This document shows, in pieces, positions 1 to 8,869 of a stretch of 64,000 nucleotides of DNA. Position 1 is the first letter of the stretch; each line of letters starts with the position of its first letter. The stretch comes from Rhizobium grahamii CCGE 502. GTDB taxonomy: Bacteria > Pseudomonadota > Alphaproteobacteria > Rhizobiales > Rhizobiaceae. The translations under genes and the position numbers were made by a program. The stretch spans positions 124,001 to 188,000 of the forward strand of contig NZ_AEYE02000036.1 in NCBI RefSeq assembly GCF_000298315.2. Reading direction: 5' to 3'. Below the pieces are notes generated by a model. That model ran no database searches. It was not told the origin of the DNA and saw only the letters and a list, made by a program, of their open reading frames with translations.

Positions 1-2
1 CC

Positions 3-674
3 GTCGTGCTGCGCGCCGCGACCTTCGACATTCGCAAGGGTCGTTCGACGGCAATAATTGGGCGATCGGGCGCCGGAAAAACGACGGTCGTCAATCTGCT
101 GTGTCGATTTGTCGAGCCTGATGAGGGGAGCATTCTGGTCGACGACATCCCACTCGATCAAATGGATCCGATTCAGTGGCGAAGACAAATTGCGCTCGCC
201 AGCCAGGATCTTGAGTTGATCGATGGTACTATTCTTGAAAATATTACCTATGGTCACAACGCTTCGCTTGCCGAGGCCAGAAGTGCAGCCAAACTTGCTG
301 AGGCAGACGAATTCATCGACAAGCTACCTGACGGATATGAGACCGTCGTCGGCTATAGGGGAGCCACCGTTTCGGCAGGTCAGCGACAGCGTATCGCGCT
401 AGCCAGGGCCCTGGTGCGCGATCCGGAAATCCTCATTTTGGACGAGGCCACGAACGCCATGGATGGCCTGTCTGAGGCAGCGATTGTCGAAACCCTGAAA
501 TCAAGAGCCGGTCGCCGCACGACAATCGTCATCAGCCATCACCGCAGCACCATCTCGTTCTGCGACGAAGTCGTCATACTCCAGGGTGGCCGCGTCAAGA
601 ACCAAACCCGTTTTTCCGAGATCGCGACATTGAGCATGGACCAGCTCTACGAGCTTGAAAGGTTCTCTTCTTAG
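3..674 (+). CDS. ABC exporter ATP-binding domain (C-terminal part, cut by window start)
   Basis: This is the nucleotide-binding domain of an MsbA/HlyB-type ABC exporter. Walker A is GRSGAGKTT at about residue 20 of the visible part, the signature is VSAGQRQRIALARAL, Walker B is ILILDEATNAMD, and the switch histidine follows in IVISHHRS. The open frame continues to the window edge (GTC codon at base 3), so the membrane domain and true start lie outside. The GTG at base 6 is only an internal valine. The substrate cannot be told from the ATPase alone. Confidence 0.85.
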   Translation, partial: VVLRAATFDIRKGRSTAIIGRSGAGKTTVVNLLCRFVEPDEGSILVDDIPLDQMDPIQWRRQIALASQDLELIDGTILENITYGHNASLAEARSAAKLAEADEFIDKLPDGYETVVGYRGATVSAGQRQRIALARALVRDPEILILDEATNAMDGLSEAAIVETLKSRAGRRTTIVISHHRSTISFCDEVVILQGGRVKNQTRFSEIATLSMDQLYELERFSS

Positions 675-921
675 GTGTTGGCGAAGAGGCCCACAAAAGG
701 CGGTGGGGCATTCAGCAGCTCGTCTTCCCGGATACCGTCGGCGCCGACGTCCGTGAGTGCGTGGTCGTAGCAAGCGAACCCACAGGCGACAGCCCTGATT
801 TTAGGGCTTACCTCGACGACGGCTCTTCGTTCTGGTGATCACGTTCGGCAGGCGAGCGAGCTTCTATCTAATTTAATCCAGGCCGGGACAATCATTCAAC
901 AATGGGGGAATCTTGATTGAT

Positions 922-1279
922 CTATAACTGCAGGTTTCCCCGAGAGTGATAGGCAAAGCACTGCCGATGTCGATTTCTGTTGCCGAATGAGGCCGGTCCT
1001 GTCCCAACGGTCGGCGGCATGGCTGGCCGGATCCTCGTCGACGACCACGACGACAAGACCGGTCTTGATCCCGTGTCCTTTCCCAGTTTTTCGGTCGCGG
1101 ACTTGACGACGTCAACCACGGACGCATTGGGGGTGGCGCTTGCTCCAGGGGACGCCGACCTTTCTTCTCGCTCCAATATGCGGGCCCTGATCCCGTCGCG
1201 TGCAAGGACGTAGGCTGCCGTCAAGCCCAGGGCCTACCCCGATTATCACGACGCGTTCGATGCTTTCAGAATTCGTCAT
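922..1279 (-). pseudogene. FAD-dependent oxidoreductase, N-terminal remnant
   Basis: Reading minus from an ATG at 1279 gives a start followed by a dinucleotide-binding strand (ERVVIIGVGPG). The frame then slips, and the adjacent frame continues the fold as LTAAYVLARDGIRARILERE. Together these form a Rossmann betaalphabeta unit ending in the acidic residue that binds the FAD ribose. Roughly one base is missing near 1240. Downstream the frame breaks again and similarity fades by about 920, so only the first 100 or so codons of a longer enzyme remain. The exact subfamily is not recognisable. Confidence 0.6.
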
Positions 1280-1536
1280 TTCAGATCATTGGCCGGCGAT
1301 CAGGCGTCTGGCAACGGAGGATCGCGGATGAAGTACTTTTTAATTAGAATAAATCTAGTCCAGAGGGCGTCGACTAAAGTAAGCTCTTCGAACGGATTCG
1401 AGGCCCAACCTGCGAAGGCTTATGGACTCCTTTCCTAGCAGCCGATGTTTATGGCGTTCAAGCGAGGAACGCCTGTTGAAATGATAGCCCCTCTCCGTCT
1501 CTTGAAGACGCTGTGAAATCGCAGGAAACACCGCAT

Positions 1537-1731
1537 ATGCCGAAAATCGATAAACCAAAGCGAGAGGACGATCGCCCGTCGTCAGAGAAGCCAGCCGACC
1601 AAGCTGGCACCGTCCCTTCGAGCGACGCACCGCTCGTCGACAGCGCTCTCGCCGGCATCCGCGACAGGCGGGCGAGGCAGGCCGCCGCGGTTGGGACTGG
1701 TCGTTCGCGGCGAGCCAAAAGCGATAATTGA
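1537..1731 (+). CDS. Small hydrophilic hypothetical protein (64 aa)
   Basis: An ATG at 1537 with a purine-rich CAGGA about 10 bases upstream opens a 64-codon frame. The product is highly charged and has no hydrophobic segment; it begins MPKIDKPKREDDRP and ends RSRRAKSDN. Composition suggests an intrinsically disordered protein, possibly nucleic-acid binding, but no family is recognised. Surrounding DNA is decayed genes, so this could be fortuitous. Confidence 0.35.
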   Translation: MPKIDKPKREDDRPSSEKPADQAGTVPSSDAPLVDSALAGIRDRRARQAAAVGTGRSRRAKSDN

Positions 1732-2077
<346 letters not shown>

Positions 2078-3164
2078 TCAGATGGATCGGGCGAGACCTC
2101 CACTCCGGCCCGCAAAACCGTGCGTCTCCCGGATCAGATCGACCGCCCGGCACCCCATGACCACGCAAGGCGCCATCGTGTTGCTGGTGGTGATACGAGG
2201 CATGATCGAGGAGTCCGCTATGCGAAGGCCGTCGATACCGTACACCTTAAGCTCGTTATCGACCATTGACATGCCATCTCGTCCCATCTTGGCCGTGCAG
2301 GATTGGTGCCAGTAAGCGACGGCCGAGTTGCGGATAAAATCGATCATGCCCGATCGATCTCGCGGCCTGACGCAGTCTCTCCGCTGACCAGCGGCGTGAA
2401 TGCCTCGCTGTTTCCCAGGTCGCGGCATAGCTCCACTGCGACCAAAACAGCAGCCATGTCTTCTTCCGGCTCACTGAGCGAATTTGGCTCGATCAGGATG
2501 GGGCCATTTGGGTTCGGGCCGGAGATCCGAAATCGACCACGACTTTTGCGCTGGGCGAGACCGTTGAACATCGTCCAGCCATGTTCCGGCGTTTCGAGGC
2601 CGGTTTCGGTCGGCGAAGGCACAGCGAATTCCAACTGGCACTGGAGAATGTCCGGCTGAACCAGACACGAATCGCTCTTCCAGTAAGGTTTTGCTTCTCA
2701 GCCGCCGCCGATGCCCTCCTGTTTCCGGTGGGCCCCGGTAAAGCCAAATGCGAGATGATCCTGATGGTTGCGACCAACCCCGGGTAGGTGCTGCAAACGG
2801 GAATCCCGTGCGATTGTAGTTCCTCTTGCGGGCCTATGCCCGACTGCATGAGGACTTTCGGCGTGTTAATCGCTCCCAGTGACAGCACTGTCTCACAGCG
2901 CGTGGTGAACCGTCGACGCTGGCCGTCGATCAAAACTTCAACGCCCGTCGCTCTCGTTCCGTCGATGATGAGGCGCGTCACCAGAGCATCGGTCAGCACC
3001 GTCAGGTTCGGTCGCGACATGAGCGGACGTACATAGGATCCGAACACGGCCCCTCGCCTGCCATCCCGGATCCGCAGTTCAGCGATCGACGCGCCGCCTG
3101 GCCCCTCCATCATTTCACCGTTGGGGGGTATCGTAGACGCGAATGCCAATCGTAGACGCCGCAC
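2078..3164 (-). pseudogene. GMC oxidoreductase (choline-dehydrogenase-like) pseudogene
   Basis: Three minus-strand frames together rebuild the middle and C-terminal parts of a GMC flavoenzyme. From 3164, one frame carries the substrate-domain sequence (MEGPGGASIAELRIRDG, then PNLTVLTDALVTRL and the LSLGAINTPKVLMQSGIGP signature). A second frame near 2630-2350 carries LIEPNSLSEPEDMA-like sequence. A third, 2428-2078, holds the C-terminal catalytic block with HQSCTAKMG, YGIDGLRIADSSIMP and NTMAPCVVMG. The first 160 or so residues, with the FAD-binding GxGxxG, are gone and at least two frameshifts separate the pieces. It cannot make an active enzyme. Confidence 0.85.
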
Positions 3165-3449
3165 TCAACAGGCTTCAGCGACGGGTTGGGGAGCCTTTAG
3201 CTGCGCGACATATAGGCCGGCCCTCCCTTTACGCGCGGTTTGGGAAATAAGGATCGCGCCCACGACCAACGCGACCGCGCCTATGCGTCTTCCCAGCGCT
3301 TCGGTCGATAATGTCGGCATACGCCACGTTTTCAGAAAGAAATTCCCACCTCAATCGACGGCGCCGAAAAATGAAAGCTATAAATTCTATATATTTCATA
3401 GCAGCATTAAGTCACTTGGGGCCCAGGAGCCCAAAAAGTGGAGGACGCA
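3165..3449. promoter_or_regulatory. AT-rich leader upstream of the monooxygenase/ABC operon
   Basis: An AT-rich stretch around 3371-3410 (TATAAATTCTATATATTTC) stands out in GC-rich surroundings and lies just before the first gene of the operon, as a promoter would. A short inverted repeat TTGGG...CCCAA (about 3417-3435) sits next to the ribosome site. No activator site could be assigned; a CysB-like regulator would fit an organosulfur operon, but that is inference. Confidence 0.35.
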
Positions 3450-4796
3450 ATGACGCGACAGATCAAACTTGGTGCCTTCTTGCCGGGAGGCGGGCAGCAT
3501 ATCGCATCTTGGCGCCATCCCGACCAGCCACTCGACGGCGCGGTGAATCTGAAGTTTCATATCGAGCTGGCGAAAGCTGCCGAACGTGGACTGTTTGATG
3601 CGTACTTCCTCGCGGACGGGCTGGCCGTCGCGTTTGGCGGGGGCGTCGAAGGCGGAAACGCCAAAGTGGCAGGTTTCGAACCGGTCACGCTTTTCTCGGC
3701 GCTTGCCCCTTTTACCGAGCACCTCGGTTACATCGCGACAGCATCCACAACCTACGAAGAGCCTTACTCGGTTGCCCGCAAGTTCGCGTCGCTTGATCTG
3801 ATCTCCGACGGACGCGCTGGGTGGAACGTCGTAACCACCGCCACCGAAGCTGCCGCAAAGAATTTCAATCTGGATCAGCAACTGCCGCATGCGGCCCGAT
3901 ACCGACGCGCGGCCGAGCATGTCGAGGTGGTCAAGAAACTCTGGGAGAGCTTCGAGGACGACGCGTTCATCCGGGATCGGGCAAGCGGCGTCTACTTCGA
4001 TGTGGATAAGGTCCACCGTACCGACCATCGGGGCGAGCACTTTAAAGTCGAAGGCCCTTTGAACGTTCCGAGATCGCCGCAGGGACATCCGGTCATCGTG
4101 CAGGCCGGCCAATCGGAAGACGGTCGTGGTCTCGCTGCATCTACGGCTGAAGTCATCTTTACGGCTCACCAGAAACTGCACACTGCTCAGGAATTTTACA
4201 GGGACATCAAGAGCCGGGCGCGCGCGATCGGAAGAAATCCGTCCCACATCCTTGTCATGCCGGGCGTTTCTCCTTTTGTCGGATGCACCGAAGAAGAGGC
4301 CCGCGAGAAGTACGATCGGCTAACGAGTCTGATTATCGAAGAAGACGGTCTCGCGCTGATTAACGCGCTCAGCGGAGGTGAGCTTGATCTCGCTGGTGCC
4401 GACTTGGATGGCCCCCTGCCGCCGGCGCCACCGACAGAAGGCATGAAGAGCCGTCAGGAGCTCATCAGGCGGATCGCCGACGAGAACAATTTCTCCATAC
4501 GCCAACTCTACCAGTGGATCGCCTCAGCTCGCGGACATTTCACCGTGGTCGGATCAGCCGTCCAGATCGCCGATACACTTCAGGAATGGTTCGAGAACGA
4601 AGCGGCCGATGGTTTCAACATCCTGCCGCCCTGGCTGCCGACGGGGCTGACCGATTTCGTCGAACTGGTGGTGCCCGAACTACAACGCCGCGGGCTTTTC
4701 CGCACCGCTTACGAGGGCAAGACGCTTCGCGAAAACCTTGGACTCCCCTTCCCGCAAACGCGCTGGGTATCCGACTTTAACGAAGCCGCCGAGTAA
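3450..4796 (+). CDS. NtaA/SnaA/DszA-family flavin-dependent monooxygenase
   Basis: A 448-residue LLM-class monooxygenase of the nitrilotriacetate/pristinamycin/dibenzothiophene-sulfone subgroup. Such enzymes use FMNH2 from a separate reductase and O2 to cleave C-N or C-S bonds. Family marks are the start KLGAFLPGGGQHIASWRHP, then AAERGLFDAYFLADG, the STTYEEPYSVARKFASLD segment and GRAGWNVVTTA. The ATG at 3450 is preferred over the upstream GTG at 3438 because TGGAGG ends 6 bases before it. It is followed after 10 bases by an SsuABC-type transporter, so the substrate is probably imported by that system. An organosulfur compound is most likely; no flavin reductase is in the operon. Confidence 0.88.
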   Translation: MTRQIKLGAFLPGGGQHIASWRHPDQPLDGAVNLKFHIELAKAAERGLFDAYFLADGLAVAFGGGVEGGNAKVAGFEPVTLFSALAPFTEHLGYIATASTTYEEPYSVARKFASLDLISDGRAGWNVVTTATEAAAKNFNLDQQLPHAARYRRAAEHVEVVKKLWESFEDDAFIRDRASGVYFDVDKVHRTDHRGEHFKVEGPLNVPRSPQGHPVIVQAGQSEDGRGLAASTAEVIFTAHQKLHTAQEFYRDIKSRARAIGRNPSHILVMPGVSPFVGCTEEEAREKYDRLTSLIIEEDGLALINALSGGELDLAGADLDGPLPPAPPTEGMKSRQELIRRIADENNFSIRQLYQWIASARGHFTVVGSAVQIADTLQEWFENEAADGFNILPPWLPTGLTDFVELVVPELQRRGLFRTAYEGKTLRENLGLPFPQTRWVSDFNEAAE

Positions 4797-4806
4797 GGAG
4801 GTAACA

Positions 4807-5649
4807 ATGTCGCTCGAAACCGAACAGAGATACGTCCCCACATTTAGCGAGACGCTCGCATCGCGCGACTTCCCGACGAACTCCCTATTGTCTGGAACAG
4901 GAAAATTCCTGTCTCGTTGGGGGCTCCTCATCGCTTTCGCTGTGCTCTGGCAGATGGCACCCTCGATGGGATGGACAAACCAGGCTGTCCTGCCGACCCT
5001 AAGCTCGATCCTGACGGCACTTTGGGTTGGCCTCAGCAGTGGCCCGCTTTTGAACGATATCGCCATCAGTCTTCAGCGGGCCGGCATCGCCTTTGGGGCG
5101 GCCGTGATCGTCGGCATTCCGCTCGGCCTCTTCATGGGACAGGTCAAGCCGATCGAGCGAAGCCTCGATCCAATCCTGCAGCTCTTTCGGCAGACATCCG
5201 CCCTGGCTCTCTATCCGGTGTTTATCCTGCTACTTGGCCTTGGCGAAACATCGAAGATGTTCGTGATCTTCTGGGCGACGCTCTTTCCGATCCTCCTTGC
5301 CACCATTGGCGGCGTCAAGCAGGTCGATCCGAAGCTTCTCGAGATGGCGAGGGTTTACGGGGCAAAGCCGCTGACGATCTTTCGCCGCGTCGTTCTGCCG
5401 GCATCCCTCCCCCAGATCTTCGTCGGCCTGAGGCTCAGCGCCACCACGTCGCTCTTGCTGCTCATTGCTGCGGAAATGATCGGGGCGAATTCCGGCGTCG
5501 GCTTCCAGGTGATGAACGCCCAGTACAATTTCCAGATTCCGCTAATGTTCGCGGCGATCCTGCTGCTGGCGCTGCTCGGGCTTGCAGCCAACTTCGTCCT
5601 GGAACTGCTGCAAGCCCGCCTCTGCCGCTGGTCCAAACCCAGGCCCTAG
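4807..5649 (+). CDS. SsuC/TauC-like ABC transporter permease
   Basis: A 280-residue inner-membrane permease of the nitrate/sulfonate/taurine family with about six hydrophobic segments. The EAA loop that docks the ATPase is visible as EMARVYGAKPLTIFRRVVLPASLP. The start ATG at 4807 follows a near-perfect Shine-Dalgarno (AAGGAGG) placed right after the stop of the monooxygenase, which implies translational coupling. The gene belongs to a four-gene operon with the monooxygenase before it and the binding protein and ATPase after it. Confidence 0.9.
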   Translation: MSLETEQRYVPTFSETLASRDFPTNSLLSGTGKFLSRWGLLIAFAVLWQMAPSMGWTNQAVLPTLSSILTALWVGLSSGPLLNDIAISLQRAGIAFGAAVIVGIPLGLFMGQVKPIERSLDPILQLFRQTSALALYPVFILLLGLGETSKMFVIFWATLFPILLATIGGVKQVDPKLLEMARVYGAKPLTIFRRVVLPASLPQIFVGLRLSATTSLLLLIAAEMIGANSGVGFQVMNAQYNFQIPLMFAAILLLALLGLAANFVLELLQARLCRWSKPRP

Positions 5650-5692
5650 TTTCCAAAACCACACCAATCCAATTCTCGATGGAGTTCAAACA

Positions 5693-6700
5693 ATGACGTT
5701 GATTTCACGCCGTTCATTCGCCGGGTTGGCCGCGGCTCTGGCAACGCTTTACATCTCTATTCCCGGAGGCGTCGTGTTTGCTGCGGAGCCCGAGGAAGTG
5801 ACGATCCGGTATCTCGCAAGTCAAGGGGGCCTTTCCGGCCACGAATTGGCGGATGCTCTTGGATATTTCAAGGGGACCGGGATCACCCTGCAGGACGTCG
5901 GCTATGCGCAGGGCGGACCAGCGTCTCTCTTTGCTCTCGCATCTGGCAACGTGGAACTTGGGAGCGCTGCGACCGCCGCCGTCCTGAACTCCATCGCCGG
6001 AGGCAACGACTTCGTTGCAGCCTACGCTTCGAACGGCATCAACAAGACGACCGAAAGCATATTCTATACCCTCGAAGGCAGCCCAATTAAGTCCATCAAG
6101 GACCTTGAAGGCAAGACGATCGCCGTTAATACGCTTGGAGCGCACTTGGACTACACCGTCCGCGAGGCGCTTCATTCCGTCGGCCTCAAGGAGAACGCCG
6201 CCAAGCTCGTCGTCGTACCAGGCCCGCAACTGGAACAGGTTCTGCGCTCCAAGCAGGTAGACATCTCCGCCTTCGGCTATTGGCAGAAGACCTTCGAAGG
6301 CGCCGCCCTCAAGAATGGCCCGCTCCAGAAGGTGTTCGGTGACACCGACGTGCTCGGCGAAATCTCTGGCGGCTTCGTCGTCTTGCGCCGCGACTGGATC
6401 AAGGAGCACCCACAGGCGGCCAAGGTCTTCGTAGAGAAGTCACAGGCAGCCCTGGAATTTGCCCGTACTCATCCCGACGAGACCAAGGCAGCGATCGCCA
6501 AGGTTCTGGCCGCTCGCGGCGAGAACGCGGATATCGCGCAATATTTCACTGGCTATGGCGTTCGCGAAGGTGGCAAGGCAATTCCCCGCGACCTTCAGTT
6601 CTGGATCGACATCCTTGTCCGTGGTGGAACGCTACCAGCTGGTAAGCTGAAAGCCGAAGACATTCTGTACGACCCGGCAAACTTTGCCGCCGCGAATTGA
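5693..6700 (+). CDS. Sulfonate/nitrate-type ABC substrate-binding protein
   Basis: A 335-residue periplasmic binding protein. The N-terminus (TLISRRSFAGLAAALATLY) carries a twin-arginine-like SRRSFAG motif before the hydrophobic core and a likely cleavage site near VFAAE. Mature sequence features typical of SsuA/TauA/NMT1 proteins are ELADALGYFKGTGI, GNVELGSAATAAVLN and SIKDLEGKTIAVNTLGAH. The ATG at 5693 has GGAG 9 bases upstream. It would deliver the substrate to the permease encoded immediately before it. The Tat-like signal suggests export after folding, but ordinary Sec export is not excluded. Confidence 0.88.
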   Translation: MTLISRRSFAGLAAALATLYISIPGGVVFAAEPEEVTIRYLASQGGLSGHELADALGYFKGTGITLQDVGYAQGGPASLFALASGNVELGSAATAAVLNSIAGGNDFVAAYASNGINKTTESIFYTLEGSPIKSIKDLEGKTIAVNTLGAHLDYTVREALHSVGLKENAAKLVVVPGPQLEQVLRSKQVDISAFGYWQKTFEGAALKNGPLQKVFGDTDVLGEISGGFVVLRRDWIKEHPQAAKVFVEKSQAALEFARTHPDETKAAIAKVLAARGENADIAQYFTGYGVREGGKAIPRDLQFWIDILVRGGTLPAGKLKAEDILYDPANFAAAN

Positions 6701-6711
6701 GGATCAGCAAA

Positions 6712-7479
6712 ATGGCGCTCGCTGATGTGACCCCCCGCGGTGAAGTTTCGATCAAGAACCTCTCGAAATCCTACTCCATCAATGGACGCCCGCTGAATGT
6801 GCTGAGCGGCGTCAATAATCGGGTGAGCCCAGGCGAGTGCCTCGCAATCGTCGGCGCGTCCGGTTCGGGCAAGACAACCCTCCTGCGGGTGCTGGCCGGT
6901 CTGGAGGATGCAGATAGTGGTGAGGTCTCGGTCGACAGCCAGCCGATCCGTGGCGTAGGCAATGACCGCGCCGTGATTTTCCAGGAGCCGAGACTGCTGC
7001 CCTGGCTTTCGGTTCTCGACAACGTTGCGTTCCCGCTCGAGAACCGCGGAGTAAAGAAAGCCGAGGCGAGGCAACTCGCCGCGCGATATGTGAAACTCGT
7101 CGATCTTGCCGACTTTGCAGAGGCTCTACCATCACAGCTTTCCGGCGGTATGGCCCAACGGGTCGGCATTGCCAGAGCGCTGGCCGTCCAGCCCGAAATT
7201 CTGTTGCTGGATGAACCGTTCGGTGCGCTTGACGCAATGACGAAGATCTCGATGCAGGAAGAACTTGCCCGCATTTGGAGCGAGGAAGCAGTCACCATGA
7301 TCCTGGTAACGCACGATCTAGAGGAAGCCGTCTTCCTCGCGGACCGGGTTCTGATCCTTTCCAAGGATAAGGCGCGAACGCACGAGATCGAAATTGACTT
7401 GCCGCGCCCGCGAAACAGGAGCGACAGCAGGTTCGTGAAGCTGCGCCAGGAGCTCCTCAGCGAGTTCGGCTTCCACTGA
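6712..7479 (+). CDS. SsuB/TauB-like ABC transporter ATP-binding protein
   Basis: A 255-residue ATPase that completes the importer. Walker A is GASGSGKTT, the Q-loop is AVIFQEPRLLPW, the signature is LSGGMAQRVGIARAL, Walker B is ILLLDEPFGALD and the switch is LVTHDLEEA. The ATG at 6712 follows GAGGA by 8 bases and overlaps no upstream codon; a TTG overlapping the previous stop is less likely. It is the last gene of the operon. Confidence 0.92.
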   Translation: MALADVTPRGEVSIKNLSKSYSINGRPLNVLSGVNNRVSPGECLAIVGASGSGKTTLLRVLAGLEDADSGEVSVDSQPIRGVGNDRAVIFQEPRLLPWLSVLDNVAFPLENRGVKKAEARQLAARYVKLVDLADFAEALPSQLSGGMAQRVGIARALAVQPEILLLDEPFGALDAMTKISMQEELARIWSEEAVTMILVTHDLEEAVFLADRVLILSKDKARTHEIEIDLPRPRNRSDSRFVKLRQELLSEFGFH

Positions 7480-7637
7480 ACGCCGAAATCTTTGCGGCTT
7501 TCGAGGCCGATAGCCAGCGCTCTAGAGCCCACGATCGACATCTCGGCCGAACGATTGCCTGACCCCAGATCCTGGCTTCGCTGCCTTCCCTTCGTTCGCT
7601 TATTGGCTGGTGGCGGCGTCGATGCTGCCGAGCTTCA

Positions 7638-7880
7638 TCAGCATCCTTCGCCTTGATGCCAGATGCCGCGGCCCGCCTGCATCCATTCCACGCCGCCATA
7701 GTCCAGCACGCCGTTGCCCCAGTCGCCCTTTCGAAATAGGTCGCCCTCAGGAAGAACGGTGACAGTCGCGAGGCCGGAATGCGGATGACTGTTGACGCCG
7801 CGAGCAATCAAAGTGTCCGCATCTATCCGACCAAGAAAGACGAAGGCTTGAGACAGTGCCCGAGGTCCGACGGGCCGCTG
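7638..7880 (-). pseudogene. Pirin-family protein, central fragment
   Basis: An 80-codon minus-strand frame ending at TGA 7640-7638 reads like the cupin core of pirin: ALSQAFVFLGRIDADTL, then the metal-ligand block NSHPHSGLATVTVLPEG, GNGVLDYGGVEWMQAGRGI and the final ligand region WHQGEG. Both HPH and WH histidines are present. The start codon is missing (a stop, TAA, precedes the homology at 7883) and the C-terminal cupin domain is absent. The homology overlaps the start of a LysR fragment on the other strand, so the 5' ends of both genes were lost together. Confidence 0.75.
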
Positions 7881-8429
7881 TTATCCAGCCGACGCTCGAA
7901 GGACGCTGCTCCTTTGCCACCGCGGGATCGATCGCGCTTTTTCCTCCTGAACTTGATCTTGAACGGCTTCTTGCGGTGCGATTGACACTGGTGGCATCGC
8001 GGCTGCATCCGCTCGCACAGTTGGCGGAGGCGATTTCGCCCGAGCAGCTCGCCGAGCACATCCAACTGGTGCTGACGGACAGGTCCAGCCTTTCCGATGG
8101 TAAGCAGTTCGGGGTTCTCGCCGCCAAGACCTGGCGCATCGCCGACCTCGGCGCGAAACACGCTTTCCTGAAAGCCGGACTTGGGTGGGGCAGCATGCCG
8201 ACCTGGATGATCAAGGCCGACCTTGCCGCCGGCAGCCTCGTCGAGCTTAACGTCGATCAAGGGGTCTGGCCGCAGGGTAACCAGATGCCGATGCAATGTG
8301 TGTGTGTGTGTGCCGTCCACCGGATCGGGCGCGCCTCCCGGCCCGGCGGGACGTTGGCTGATCGAACGCCCGCGCGACCGGGCACAGCGTTGCGCCGGGC
8401 GGGAAGAAACCGTGTGCCGGATAGGCTGA
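7856..8429 (+). pseudogene. LysR-type regulator, effector-domain fragment with late frameshift
   Basis: This plus-strand frame corresponds to roughly the second half of a LysR regulator. It contains RLTLVASRLHPLAQL, QLVLTDRSSLSDGKQFGVL, RIADLGAKHAFLKAGLGWG and MIKADLAAGSLVEL. The DNA-binding helix-turn-helix is missing. Near 8297-8330 the frame slips: the expected end (PPGPAGRWLIERPRD) is found in the neighbouring frame, just after a run of eight TG dinucleotides (8297-8312). Truncation and frameshift make it non-functional. It lies head to head with the pirin fragment. Confidence 0.75.
8297..8312. repeat. (TG)8 dinucleotide tract
   Basis: Eight consecutive TG units lie within the LysR remnant, immediately before the point where the homologous reading frame changes. 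Slippage in this tract is a plausible cause of the frameshift. Confidence 0.8.
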
Positions 8430-8869
8430 CAACACAAGCGGGCGACATACCCCTCGTTCGGCGGTGTAAAGCGCGCGACAGAGCGTTCTAAAATCAATAG
8501 GAATAGCAATGCGGTTTCGAGGCGCTTCCATGGACGTTCTGAAATCCGATAGCGCCCGTCACCCGCCGTCAGCTAGGCGTGCTTCGATGCGGAGCCCGGC
8601 GTTCTCGTTCTCCCGGAAACGCCGTTTTCCAAAAAGCGGGCATTCGGCTGGGTGTGGACATCGGCGTGACCTGACCCCGAGTGGGCTTTCAGAACAGCCG
8701 CATTCTACGGCCGGAAACATCACGGACCAGTCATCGCGTGGGCTAGAACGTCGGCTGCGTCCACATGAGCCATGGTCAACTCGACCTCAGCCAAAGTGCT
8801 CTGAGCAGCGGCTGAAAGTTCTTTCTTGCCCTCCGTCTCCCTGTTATCGTGAAGTTAGGAGACAGCGCC
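8430..8869. other. Intergenic before the TPR cyclase
   Basis: About 440 bases without a convincing gene. Arginine- and serine-rich frames occur on both strands, but none has a familiar motif. The cyclase promoter should lie in the last 100 bases; no clear -35/-10 pair was seen. Confidence 0.4.
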
